Made by a program: the position numbers and the translations under genes | The notes under the pieces: model-generated | The model's input: only the letters and a program-made list of their open reading frames with translations | Database searches by the model: none | What the model was told of the DNA's origin: nothing | Assembly: GCF_016899955.1 (NCBI RefSeq) | Contig: NZ_JACJJL010000008.1 | Location: 1 to 64,000 of the forward strand | Origin: Marseilla massiliensis | GTDB lineage: Bacteria > Bacteroidota > Bacteroidia > Bacteroidales > Bacteroidaceae | Reading direction: 5' to 3' | DNA: 64,000 bases | Shown: in pieces, positions 1-8,703 of the stretch | Layout: the number at the start of each line of letters is the position of its first letter | How positions within the stretch are numbered: position 1 is the first letter of the stretch

Positions 1-2
1 AC

Positions 3-74
3 CTTAAAAATGCTTGTAAAAGACTATATTTCAATTATTTCAAAGACCAATTCCCATTTTTAACGGGACAGTAG
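3..74 (+). CDS. C-terminal fragment of an ORF entering from the left, possibly a transposase tail
   Basis: An open frame enters at the window edge and gives 23 residues ending in FKDQFPFLTGQ before a TAG at 72-74. The basic and aromatic composition reminds me of the C-termini of Bacteroidales IS transposases, but this is a weak recollection and not a domain match. Nothing upstream is visible. It could equally be a chance open frame. Confidence 0.3.
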   Translation, partial: LKNACKRLYFNYFKDQFPFLTGQ

Positions 75-454
75 TGAATACATGCCGCAATGATTACCAA
101 TGACTGCATCATGGAATTATTTTATTTGGCAGTATATTTAACAAAGTCTTTTGACCTGCAAATTGACAGATACTGCCTTGGAGAAGCCCCAAAGCTCCAC
201 CAACAATGCCATGGCAGAATGTCAAATAGCGAGACAGCATCGGTAATCAAGCCCACTACCACACCATGGAACACACCAAACAAGCGTCTTTATCCGGCCA
301 ACAGGTGCAAAAGCCAAACAGATTGCTGCCCGAAGACAAGGCGCACAACCGCTTAATGCACATAAGAAAAGAAAAGCGCTCACGGCTTGGAGCACTATTT
401 AAGACGGCGTATATCGGATGTTTTTATACTGAAACCTCATTTAAAACAATAAAT
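75..454. other. Intergenic stretch, no gene recognised
   Basis: AT-rich sequence between the left-edge ORF fragment and the first lipoprotein gene. The short open frames here have no plausible start context or protein character. No RNA gene or clear terminator is seen. Confidence 0.5.
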
Positions 455-1386
455 ATGAAAACTATTATCAACTATCAATCAACCAGAAAAAAGCCAAAAG
501 GGCTTATGCTCGCCATGCTTACCGCAGTGTGCATGGGAGCGGCTTCAATCGTGACTTGCTCATGCGAGGATGAAAACCCAAAGCCTGAAATCGACTGGTC
601 CAACCAAAAACCGCCGTTAAGACCGAACACCTCAGACAGCCTTGTCATGGATGAGATTTACAAATCAATAGGGGTGAGGTACGACGACTCGTTCAGGTTT
701 TCAGACTTCAGGACGTGGCCGGGCATCACCCTTGAATTAAACGAAGAAGCAAGAGAGTTCAGAGTTACACAACTGAAACTCAATTTTGCCCATATGGGGG
801 GCAGGTTACCCGAGACCATAGGCAAACTGAGCGAACTTGAAGTACTTGAAATCAAAGGGGATCCGTTTTTGTTGGAATTCATTAAACTATATGCAATCTG
901 AAAAAACTCAAACGACTGGACATTCATAACAGCTCGATGTCTGGTGAAATACCAGATAGCATAGGCAAGCTAACCGAGCTTATATACCTACGTATCAATA
1001 GCAAATATATTGATGGATATTTGCCGGAAAGCATCGGAGACCTTCAAAATCTCAGGTATTTAGAGATTAGTGGCACAAGAATAGACAGCGAATTGCCAAA
1101 TAGTCTTGGCAGATTAAAAGACTGTACGATAAACCTTGACTCAAACAAGCTGTCAGGATCGTTCCCCATTGAGCTGGCAAGCGAAAGGGTGTCGTGTAGG
1201 AACAACAACATCGAAGACCTGCCAATAGAGACATGGCGCGACGAAGACCCGCACGGAATACCCCACTTGGAAGGCAACAGGATATCGACAAAGATTCCCA
1301 AATGGGTGACCGAACAAAAAAAGTGGAAAGAGAACAAACATAAAATTGAATCACAACAAGAAGGTTATGGCTATGAACTGGAATAA
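455..1386 (+). pseudogene. Leucine-rich-repeat surface lipoprotein, frameshifted
   Basis: The gene starts MKTIINYQSTRKK, followed by a hydrophobic segment and a lipobox ending TCSC, so it is a lipoprotein. The cysteine is followed by EDENPKPE, an acidic stretch of the kind that routes Bacteroidota lipoproteins to the cell surface. The first frame runs to TGA at 899-901. The second frame carries the plant-type repeats (SIGKL..L..L, SIGDLQNL) to TAA at 1384-1386. A one-base deletion near 885-895 explains the shift, because the second frame reads back into NLKKLKRL just before it. The next lipoprotein gene (1702-2655) is an intact paralogue that aligns across the break and ends in the same QQEGYGY-LE tail. 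Function is unknown; binding or adhesion is likely for such proteins. It could also be a sequencing error. Confidence 0.75.
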
Positions 1387-1635
1387 GAAACTATTCACAT
1401 ATCGCATGTTGCCATTGGTCATGGCAATGTCAGTGCAGTTGTTTTGCTCATGTGACGACGACAACCCGTATGCAATTTCAAACGATGACGCGACAATACA
1501 AACACGCGCCATAACAGCGCAAGCTAGATAACAACCTGGATCATCAAGACAGACTGCTCTGCCAGACCTCACAACTGGCAGCTAAGGGAATTGGAAAACA
1601 AAGGCTACGTAAAGACCCAATATTACCCAAATTGA
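1373..1635 (+). pseudogene. Small lipoprotein remnant, frameshifted
   Basis: The start overlaps the end of the preceding gene. It encodes MNWNKKLFTY, a hydrophobic segment and a lipobox ending FCSC followed by DDDNPYA, the same cysteine-acid-NP signature as its neighbours. The frame stops at TAA 1529-1531, but a second frame continues with protein-like sequence (TWIIKTDCSARPHNWQ, then ELENKGYVKTQYYPN) to TGA at 1633-1635. The likely original product was a lipoprotein of about 85 residues. The shift lies near 1515-1535. No family is recognised. Confidence 0.45.
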
Positions 1636-1701
1636 ACGCCTGCCACCAAACAGAGCACCAATATAACCACAACAACATAACACTCAATATAACAAACGAA
1701 C

Positions 1702-2655
1702 ATGAAGATGAAAAAAAACATAAGCCACAAGGCAAGCCACAACAAGTGGACAGGATTTATGCACACATTGCTTTCGCTATTGTGTATGATTGTTGCAACA
1801 ACGGCAACAGGCGGGTGTGAGGAAGACAACCCCAAGCCCGAAATAGAGCTACCAAAGGACATGACGCTGCCGGAGCACATGACACTCAACGCCCGAGACA
1901 GCCTCATGATGGCAAAGATATATGATGTAATAGGCCCTTGGTACCTTTTTGGATGGGACTTGCATGACCCGCGCACATGGATTGGAATGGAAGTGGCTTT
2001 CGACTTTGACGCTAATGAGTTGCGGATTGTGGCAATTAACGTTCCAGATGGAGACTTCAGAGGGATAATGCCCAAAGAAATAGGATATCTTGACGAGCTG
2101 CGGAAGATTGTAATCAAGGGAGGCACTCTGCACGGCCCTATCCCTGAATCAATCGGCAGGCTGAAAAAGCTGGAGACCCTGAAGCTTGGCGATAACGAGC
2201 TGAACGGAGAAATACCGTCGAGCATAGGCAAACTGGCAAACCTAAAAAACCTTGAGATTGTAAATTGCCATGTCTCCGGGCCTATTCCGGAAACCATTGG
2301 CGACCTCAAAAACCTTGAAATGCTGAGGATACAAGGCACGGACATCAGCGGCGAAGTACCCAAGAGTATGGGCAAACTGAGGTTTTGCAGAATAGACCTG
2401 TCATACAACAAGCTGTCTGGAACATGCCTTTTGGAAATAGCCTCAAACAGGAATGGCGCGAACTTAGCGTATAACAACATAGAAGACCTGCCTTTAGAGG
2501 TATGGAGCGACGACAATCCGATGCGCGTTCCATATCTGGTAGGCAACAGGATTTCGACCAAAATACCCAAGTGGGTCACAACCCCCAAAAAATGGGCGCA
2601 GGACAGCTGCATGATAGGATCACAGCAAGAAGGTTACGGATACGTGCTGGAATAG
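1702..2655 (+). CDS. Leucine-rich-repeat surface lipoprotein
   Basis: 317 residues. A short basic N-terminus and a hydrophobic segment lead to a cysteine at TGGC, followed by EEDNPKPE. This suggests a lipoprotein exported to the outer leaflet of the outer membrane. From about residue 110 there are successive 23-24-residue repeats of plant LRR type (ESIGRLKKLETLKLGDN, SSIGKLANLKNLEI, ETIGDLKNLEMLRI). The C-terminus is a conserved non-repeat tail (NRISTKIPKWV, QQEGYGYVLE). It is a tandem paralogue of the broken gene at 455-1386 and lies 128 bp before susA. The ligand is unknown. LRR lipoproteins of this order are often adhesins or glycan or protein binders, but nothing here decides that. Confidence 0.8.
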   Translation: MKMKKNISHKASHNKWTGFMHTLLSLLCMIVATTATGGCEEDNPKPEIELPKDMTLPEHMTLNARDSLMMAKIYDVIGPWYLFGWDLHDPRTWIGMEVAFDFDANELRIVAINVPDGDFRGIMPKEIGYLDELRKIVIKGGTLHGPIPESIGRLKKLETLKLGDNELNGEIPSSIGKLANLKNLEIVNCHVSGPIPETIGDLKNLEMLRIQGTDISGEVPKSMGKLRFCRIDLSYNKLSGTCLLEIASNRNGANLAYNNIEDLPLEVWSDDNPMRVPYLVGNRISTKIPKWVTTPKKWAQDSCMIGSQQEGYGYVLE

Positions 2656-2783
2656 CACCATGGCAGACCTGTACAGACACCAACAAAAGCCCAAGGCAGC
2701 TGTGCCATGCCAACAAACAGAACATGCACGACAAGGAAATATCGCATATAAGAATACCAAAACCTAACAAACACAATAAAAAC

Positions 2784-4658
2784 ATGAAACGGAAGTTATT
2801 GACAATAGCTCTGCTAACAACAGCAATGGCTATGAACGCAGCATTGAAAATCGACCGAATTGACCCCACCGACTGGTATGTGGGGATGAAAAACCCGTCG
2901 CTGCAACTTATGGTTTACGGCAAGGACGTAAGCAAAGCCGAGGTAAAGACCGACTATCCCGGAGTGAGGATAGACAGCATCGTGAGGCTCGACTCACCCA
3001 ACTACCTGCTCGTTTACCTCAACCTCAGCGGCGCGCAACCCGGAGAGATGACGCTCAATTTCTCGGGGAAGAAAGTGAAGTACCAGCTGAAGAGGCGCGA
3101 CAAGCGCGGCGACGAGCACATGGGATTCACCAACGCCGACGTGCTCTACATGCTTATGCCCGACCGGTTTGCATCGGGCAAGACTGACAACGACCAGATT
3201 AAAGGCATGATGCCCTACAAGAACGACCGCTCGCAACCCAGCCTGCGCCACGGCGGCGACCTGGAAGGCATACGCCAACACCTCGACTACTTCAAGCAAC
3301 TCGGAGTAACCGCGCTGTGGTTTACGCCGGTGCTCGAAAACAACAGCCCCGACAACGGCGGCAACAGCACCTACCACGGGTATGCCACAACGGACTACTA
3401 CAAGGTTGACCCGCGCTTCGGCACCAACGAGGAATACCGCCGGCTGACCGACGAAGCCCACGGCAAAGGGCTCAAAGTGGTGATGGACATGATATTCAAC
3501 CACTGCGGTTTCGACCATCCGTGGATAAAAGACATGCCCAGCCACGACTGGCTCAACCAGCCGCAGTGGCTCGAGAAGTCGGGCGGAACGCCGAAACCGA
3601 ACGAAGACTACCTGCAGACGAGCTACAAGCTAACGCCGGTGGTAGACCCATACGCTTCGAAGATAGACACGAAAGAGACCGTAGAGGGATGGTTTGTGCC
3701 CACAATGCCCGACCTGAACCAGCACAACCCGCACGTGATGACCTACCTCATACAGAACAGCATCTGGTGGATTGAGACGGTGGGAATAGACGGAATACGC
3801 ATGGACACCTATCCCTACGCCTTTGCCGACGGCATGGCCCGCTGGATGAAAGAGCTCAACGACGAGTATCCCAACTTCAACACCGTGGGCGAAACGTGGG
3901 TGACGGAGCCTGCATACACGGCTGCCTGGCAGAAAGACTCGAAGGTGGCCAAAGCCAACAGCCACTTGAAGACCGTGATGGACTTCAGCTTCTACGACAA
4001 GATAAACCAGGCAAAGAACGAGGAAACCGACGACTGGTGGCAGGGGATGAACCGAATATACAACAACTTTGTATACGACTACCTCTACCCCAACCCCGAG
4101 AGCGTGATGGCATTCATAGACAACCACGACACCGACCGATTCCTGGGCAACGGCCGCGACACCCTCGCGCTGAAGCAGGCACTGGCGCTGCTGCTCACCG
4201 TGAAGCGCATTCCGCAGATATACTACGGCACGGAGATACTGATGAACGGCACCAAGCAGGTGACCGACGGCAACGTGCGCAAGGACTTCCCCGGCGGTTT
4301 CCCGGGCGACAAGCGCAACGCCTTCACTGCCGAAGGGCGCACACAGGCCGAGAACGCCATGTTCAACTGGCTGAGCCGGCTGCTGCATTGGCGCCAGGGC
4401 AACGAGGTGGTGACCAAGGGAACGATGACGCAGTTTATACCGATGAAGGGCGTTTACGCCATCAACCGCTCTTACAATGGGAAGAACGTGCTCGTGGTCA
4501 TCAACGGAAAGAAGTCTGAGGCCACGTTCACTGCCGCCCGCTACGCCGAGGTTGTGCCGCAAGGCACCGTGGCGCGCGACGTCACCTCGGGCCACAAATA
4601 CGACATAAGCCACGACTTCAAGCTCCGTCCGCGCCAGACGCTCGTGCTGGAGTATTGA
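2784..4658 (+). CDS. susA: Periplasmic alpha-amylase/neopullulanase, SusA type (GH13)
   Basis: 624 residues. The start at 2784 gives a clear Sec signal peptide (MKRKLLTIALL...AMNA); the open frame upstream overlaps the previous gene and is not used. An N-terminal beta-sandwich of cyclomaltodextrinase type (about residues 20-110) precedes a GH13 barrel. The barrel has the catalytic signatures: GIDGIRMDTYPYA with the nucleophile Asp near residue 340, VGETW with the acid/base Glu near 371, and FIDNHDTDR with the third Asp near 446. The length matches Bacteroides SusA (about 617 residues). The enzyme would cleave maltooligosaccharides in the periplasm after import. No susB, susC, susD or susR lies in the window, so it is separated from a full starch-utilisation locus. 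Confidence 0.92.
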   Translation: MKRKLLTIALLTTAMAMNAALKIDRIDPTDWYVGMKNPSLQLMVYGKDVSKAEVKTDYPGVRIDSIVRLDSPNYLLVYLNLSGAQPGEMTLNFSGKKVKYQLKRRDKRGDEHMGFTNADVLYMLMPDRFASGKTDNDQIKGMMPYKNDRSQPSLRHGGDLEGIRQHLDYFKQLGVTALWFTPVLENNSPDNGGNSTYHGYATTDYYKVDPRFGTNEEYRRLTDEAHGKGLKVVMDMIFNHCGFDHPWIKDMPSHDWLNQPQWLEKSGGTPKPNEDYLQTSYKLTPVVDPYASKIDTKETVEGWFVPTMPDLNQHNPHVMTYLIQNSIWWIETVGIDGIRMDTYPYAFADGMARWMKELNDEYPNFNTVGETWVTEPAYTAAWQKDSKVAKANSHLKTVMDFSFYDKINQAKNEETDDWWQGMNRIYNNFVYDYLYPNPESVMAFIDNHDTDRFLGNGRDTLALKQALALLLTVKRIPQIYYGTEILMNGTKQVTDGNVRKDFPGGFPGDKRNAFTAEGRTQAENAMFNWLSRLLHWRQGNEVVTKGTMTQFIPMKGVYAINRSYNGKNVLVVINGKKSEATFTAARYAEVVPQGTVARDVTSGHKYDISHDFKLRPRQTLVLEY

Positions 4659-4969
4659 CAAGCATCTTGGCTCTCATGGCCTTCGACGGCAGATGGCGCA
4701 AAACCGGCGTAACGCCCCGCAGCCATCACAACCGGCCATCAACAGGCCCAACTTATTTCAAACAGCCACTATCGGGAGTGCCGGCGTATGCAATGGCGCT
4801 CCCGATTTGCTTATCCACAGCGGCTTCATTCACCCCAACAGACACGAATTACCCTGCCGACGGCCCTGCCTGCACATTCCGGCCACACGCAAAGCCACAC
4901 AATCAATCAGCCCGGCGGAACACTGCAGCCCGCAGCCTCGCACCAACACATTACACAAGCCGAAGCACC

Positions 4970-6067
4970 TCACCGCCCTCCCTTTCGGCGGTTGCAGTCG
5001 CGGCAGAGCATCTGGCAGTTGTCGGCCACGGTGCGCCCGCCTTCGTGCCACGGAGTGATATGGTCGCCCTCCATGCCCGACAGGTCGAAATGCAGGCCGC
5101 ACGAGGGGCAGATGCCGTGCTGACGCTCGTAGGCCTCGCGCTTCATGCGGGGCGTAAAGGCGCGTATGCTCAGCTGTCGCTCGTCGCCGGAGAGCACGTA
5201 TGGGTAGACGCCGACCTTGCGGCTGACGTCCTCATCCTCCATCAGCGCGGCCACGCGGGCCTCAAGTTCGGTTGCGCTGAAGTCGCGTTCCTTGTATTTA
5301 TCGTACAATACGCCCCAGCCAACGTCTTTCATTTCGCGGCGCACACGGGGGAAAACCGACTTTATCCACGCCATCACGCGCTGGAAATACTGCCACTCGC
5401 GGTCGGCGTTCGTGTCGCGCTGATGCCGCGCCATGTATGCCGCCACGTCGCCGCCGCTTATCCATCCGAGCACCGTGTGGAGCACGTCCTGGCGTATTGC
5501 CGAGCCTTTCACGTAGTCGCCGCCCAGCTTCATGGCCACGCAACCCGTCTTGCTGAACTTGCGTTTCAGCTCCGTGACCCACTCGCTGCAGTATATCGCG
5601 TTGAGAATCTCCTGCCCGGTGAGCTTCTCACCGGCTATGTTGATGGTCTGAAACCACTCTATGCGCTCCGAGTCTGTGCCACCCGTGCAGATGTAAACCA
5701 TCATATTGTACCCGAGAAAACGCTCGCGCTCATCGCGGGTCAGGTTGCCGTAGCCTTTCTGGTTGCCGTCGAGATCAACAAAAAACTCCCCGGCAAAGTA
5801 CGAACAGATGCTCATCGTGCGCTGCTGCCCGTCGAGAAGCTCGTAGGCCTCATCCCCGGTCTCAACCCAATACATCACGTTCAGCGGATAGCCCTTGAAC
5901 ACAGTGTCTATCACCGCCATCTTTTGCTTGTCGTCATAAACAAACTCCCGCTGGTACTTCGGGCGGATATTCAGTCGCCCTCCATATCCCGTCACGCCCT
6001 CCTCGTCGTTGTTCGTGAACCCCTCAACGAGCTGACGGATGGTTATTCTTTGCAACTTTATTTCCAT
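4970..6067 (-). CDS. DUF262 and HNH nuclease domain protein (GmrSD-like), probable defence nuclease
   Basis: 365 residues. The N-terminal DUF262/ParB-like region has IRPKYQREFVYDD, the DGQQRTMS motif near residue 78 that in GmrS-type proteins belongs to the NTP-dependent part, and FQTINIAGEKLTGQEI. The C-terminus is an HNH endonuclease with two zinc-binding CxxC pairs (CPSCG, CRDCN) and the GDHITPWHEGG core. Such proteins act as modification-sensing or nicking nucleases against foreign DNA. The start lies 18 bp after the stop of the EcoRI-family methyltransferase on the same strand, so the two were probably co-transcribed as a restriction-modification-like pair. The nuclease is intact while the partner is interrupted. 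Confidence 0.85.
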   Translation of the reverse strand: MEIKLQRITIRQLVEGFTNNDEEGVTGYGGRLNIRPKYQREFVYDDKQKMAVIDTVFKGYPLNVMYWVETGDEAYELLDGQQRTMSICSYFAGEFFVDLDGNQKGYGNLTRDERERFLGYNMMVYICTGGTDSERIEWFQTINIAGEKLTGQEILNAIYCSEWVTELKRKFSKTGCVAMKLGGDYVKGSAIRQDVLHTVLGWISGGDVAAYMARHQRDTNADREWQYFQRVMAWIKSVFPRVRREMKDVGWGVLYDKYKERDFSATELEARVAALMEDEDVSRKVGVYPYVLSGDERQLSIRAFTPRMKREAYERQHGICPSCGLHFDLSGMEGDHITPWHEGGRTVADNCQMLCRDCNRRKGGR

Positions 6068-6085
6068 TTCTATATATTTTTGTCT

Positions 6086-7258
6086 TTAGTTCTTCTTCTT
6101 TCTGATTAGTACACGCTTGTATTCCGAATGCACGATGTGCCCCTCTGCATTTCGGTAGAAAGTTTTCTTGTTTCCCTCACCGGCAATCACTGCATTCTCG
6201 TTGGTCTTTCTTCCTGAAGCGCCAGTTGCCTTACCGGTGCTTCGGTTCACCTCCACGTAGTCGTCGTAGCGGCGCGTGTCGGGCACGAGGTCATGGCATC
6301 CTATCTGGGTCAGGCCAATAATTTCAAACTGTTCGGGGTTATACTTGTCCATAAAAGTGATTGGAACGCCCATCACCCCATCATAGTTATAAGGTATGTC
6401 GGATGTCTTGTTGATATTTATTGCATTGTAGTTGTCAAAGGTTTGATACTCTTCCTGGCTGTACATTTTGTAGAGATCAATTTCCTCATGGCGCTTCTTG
6501 TGGTCTATGTTTGTGTACCACCGCACCCCTTTAATGCGAATGAATTTGTACCCTTCGCTGTCAATGCCACAAGTGGAGGCGTTCAATGGATAGTCATCTG
6601 GCACACGGAAAGCCCTATCCCCGCTCGTAATGCTTGGGCCAAACCATACTTTATTGGTCATGATTAGCGGGAAAATGTCTTTTGTGGTGATAGCATTTAG
6701 ATTCCCTATTATCAAGAACTACTTGTCATACTTTATAAGTTGTGCGAGGTATTCGCGGAAGAGCGAGAACGGCGGGTTGGTCACTACTACATCCGCCTCG
6801 CGCAGCATCGCCACGCATTCAGGCGAGCGGAAGTCGCCGTTGCCATTGAGGCGGGTTAGCACGTTGGCCCGGTTGCGTATCAGCATGTCTACGTCTGCCA
6901 TATCGGTTGCCCCGTCGCCGTTGAGGTCGGGCACCTCGGTTATCACTATCTTGTAGGCCGTGCGCAGCCTCACCGGCTTCGGGTAGTCATCGAAGGGCAG
7001 CCGCAGCTCGCTCCCGGCCACAGGCGAACCGTCGTAGCAAGTGGCCACGAGACGGCGCAGCCCCCACGAGTTGAAGTTGAGGGCGAAAAACTTGAAGAAG
7101 TTGCTTTCGTAAGGATCGTCGCAGTTGCACAGCACCGACTTGCCCCGGAAAAAGTCGCGATAGTGGCGCAACTCGTTGCTTATGTCTTCGATGCAGGTGT
7201 AAAACTCATCCTTCTTTGCCGCCTTTGCGTCATGAAGATTGTTGTTTGCCATTGTCAT
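6086..7258 (-). pseudogene. EcoRI-family adenine-specific DNA methyltransferase, interrupted by an in-frame TAG
   Basis: Translated through one TAG this is a normal 390-residue EcoRI-type N6-adenine methyltransferase. The N-terminus has KAAKKDEFYT and the SAM-binding region NCDDPYESNFF. An acidic DLNGDGATDMADVDML insertion resembles a calcium-binding dockerin loop. The catalytic motif is VVVTNPPFSLF, followed by FLIIGNLNAITTKDIF. The TAG (6721-6719) falls in LIKYDK-stop-FLIIGN, exactly where the family has a second lysine, so AAG to TAG is the simplest explanation. Both halves are in the same frame and well conserved. The first half would contain NPPF but lose the C-terminal target-recognition half. 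A TTG two codons after the stop could restart the second half. It may be a recent mutation, a suppressed stop or a sequencing error. Confidence 0.85.
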
Positions 7259-7278
7259 TGATAGCCTTTGCGCACCGT

Positions 7279-7515
7279 GCTATCAATCACTTGGCAAGGG
7301 GAAACAGAAAAAGGTGCAGACCTTTCTCTCGCGTTCACGGGAAGCCTGAGAAACAAACCCGCCATACACCAAGAATAGGCCTACACCCGATATGGGTGCA
7401 GACATCAACATTATGGTGTAGATGGGAAAGCCTCCCGGACTCTCCGTGAACATCGGCACTAATTTCCCGTTGCTTCAGAAATCAGTTTCTCAGGCTTTTT
7501 CTTGAACGCGAATAA
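7279..7515 (-). promoter_or_regulatory. Structured leader upstream of the methyltransferase, with alternative helices
   Basis: Read on the minus strand, the leader has long complementary arms: 7503-7510 with 7330-7337, and 7485-7495 with 7344-7354. The segment 7333-7340 can instead pair perfectly with 7444-7451, so the two folds exclude each other. Inner hairpins pair TACACCA with TGGTGTA and ACACCC with GGGTGC. Nearer the gene a short hairpin (7310-7315 with 7320-7325) is followed by a T-rich run. A perfect 8-bp stem (TTGATAGC/GCTATCAA) ends just before the ATG. The pairings are visible; a regulatory role is inferred. Confidence 0.5.
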
Positions 7516-7525
7516 TAGCCAATGC

Positions 7526-8307
7526 TGTTGTTTATAAATGTCATTTCTGCCCTCACCGCGCCGACGGCGGCCTCTCGCGGCCGCACATTGTGGCCCTTGG
7601 CTCCGGGCATCATTGCGCTGTGCGCCGGCCGTCCCGTGCTTGCCGCACGCTGCAACCGCCGCATTTGCGAGTGCAAATATACTAAATAATCGGCAAACGC
7701 GAAAGCCGCGAGACCACAAAAAGCCCCGACCCGCACAATGTCTCACGCCCGCTTGCGCGCGGCCGGAAGCGCGTCAAAAACCAACGGTGGGCAGCTTTGC
7801 ACTCTGAAACGTGCCGTATTGCAGTCCAATATGGCATGTTTCAGAGTGCAAAAACGGCCGTTTTGTCCATAAAAACGGCACGTATTGCAAAGAATCTGGC
7901 AATCAACCGCTTACAGCGGCAGCAAAAACAGCGTGCAACAAGGCTGAAATCAAACTCTGAAGCACCGCCTGTACCATTGCGCGAGCATGGCTGTAAGTGG
8001 GAATTTTGTGCAGGAAATGCAGCCCGCCCACATTTTGCCGCAAAGCCATGTTGGCGCACCCATAATAAAAAATGGCCCGAAGACATGTCTGCCCCCGGGC
8101 TATTTATAAACAGGTTTTATTCTACAATGACCGAAATTAGCTGAATTTTATATGCCCGTTTGTCCGTTTGCCAAAGGGCATAGCGTGCTACTGGATAAAA
8201 CCAATGGGCTGACATGACTCCAAAGGCATTCAATCCGGCTGGCATAAAAGGCCTGCATGATAATAACCAAACAGCCGTTTGGGCGTTTTGCCCAATGCCG
8301 TCCGCCG
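7526..8307. other. Long intergenic region with a palindromic repeat and no gene
   Basis: No credible coding sequence. A minus-strand -7 box TATATTTG (7681-7674) could drive the methyltransferase leader; no good -33 box is seen. The region also holds the repeat annotated at 7799-7892. The rest is unassigned. Confidence 0.5.
7799..7892. repeat. Intergenic palindromic repeat, GCAAAACGGGCC family, variant copy
   Basis: A 23-bp inverted repeat (7799-7821 with 7827-7849, two G-T type mismatches, 5-nt loop) is followed by further units containing AAAACGGC and TATTGCA. The units resemble those at the other intergenic sites of this family. This is the copy with the best hairpin. Confidence 0.6.
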
Positions 8308-8664
8308 CTATCGACAGCACCAGCATGGGCATACTGCGCCTAACATAGGCTCCACTTCCTCCAATTCCTCGATGATGTCAATCAGTTTCTTTCCGTCTAT
8401 TTCAAACTGCTCAATCATCGTGTTGGCATCTGGAAACAGCTGATATTCCTCTGTGTAGTGGTCGTCGCATAGGGCGACGTGCTCTTTGCCGGCAACAAAA
8501 TGACAATCACATCATTTGTAACGAAAATACAAGTCGTAGTTTTCGACAGCAAAAGTGTGACTTTCTGCCGGCAGTATCCTCTGCTTACTGCACTTATACT
8601 GTAAGATTTGAATTTCTCCGAGCGTATCTACAGTGAAAAACTCGCGCGCCGCCGCATTGCCTTG
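8308..8664 (-). pseudogene. Decayed ORF of unknown family with an in-frame TGA
   Basis: Two adjacent stretches in one minus-strand frame look like real protein. The upper one reads TVDTLGEIQILQYKCSKQ then AVENYDLYFRYK. The lower one reads GKEHVALCDDHYTEEYQ then IIEELEEVE, ending at TAG 8310-8308. A TGA at 8514-8512 separates them. No start codon is found upstream before another stop at 8667-8665, so the gene also appears to have lost its 5' end. I do not recognise the family. The frame could also have been shifted more than once. Confidence 0.45.
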
Positions 8665-8703
8665 TCATGCCCCGGCAATAGAGAAAGGCTGCCCGCCGGC
8701 CGC

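Noticed and set aside
4655..6109. A 484-residue plus-strand open frame across the DUF262-HNH gene
   Set aside because: It lies opposite a well-supported gene with clear motifs and shows no domain of its own.
7459..8144. Several short open frames in the gap before the DUF1593 gene
   Set aside because: They are rich in Arg, Ala and Cys, overlap each other on both strands and coincide with palindromic repeats.
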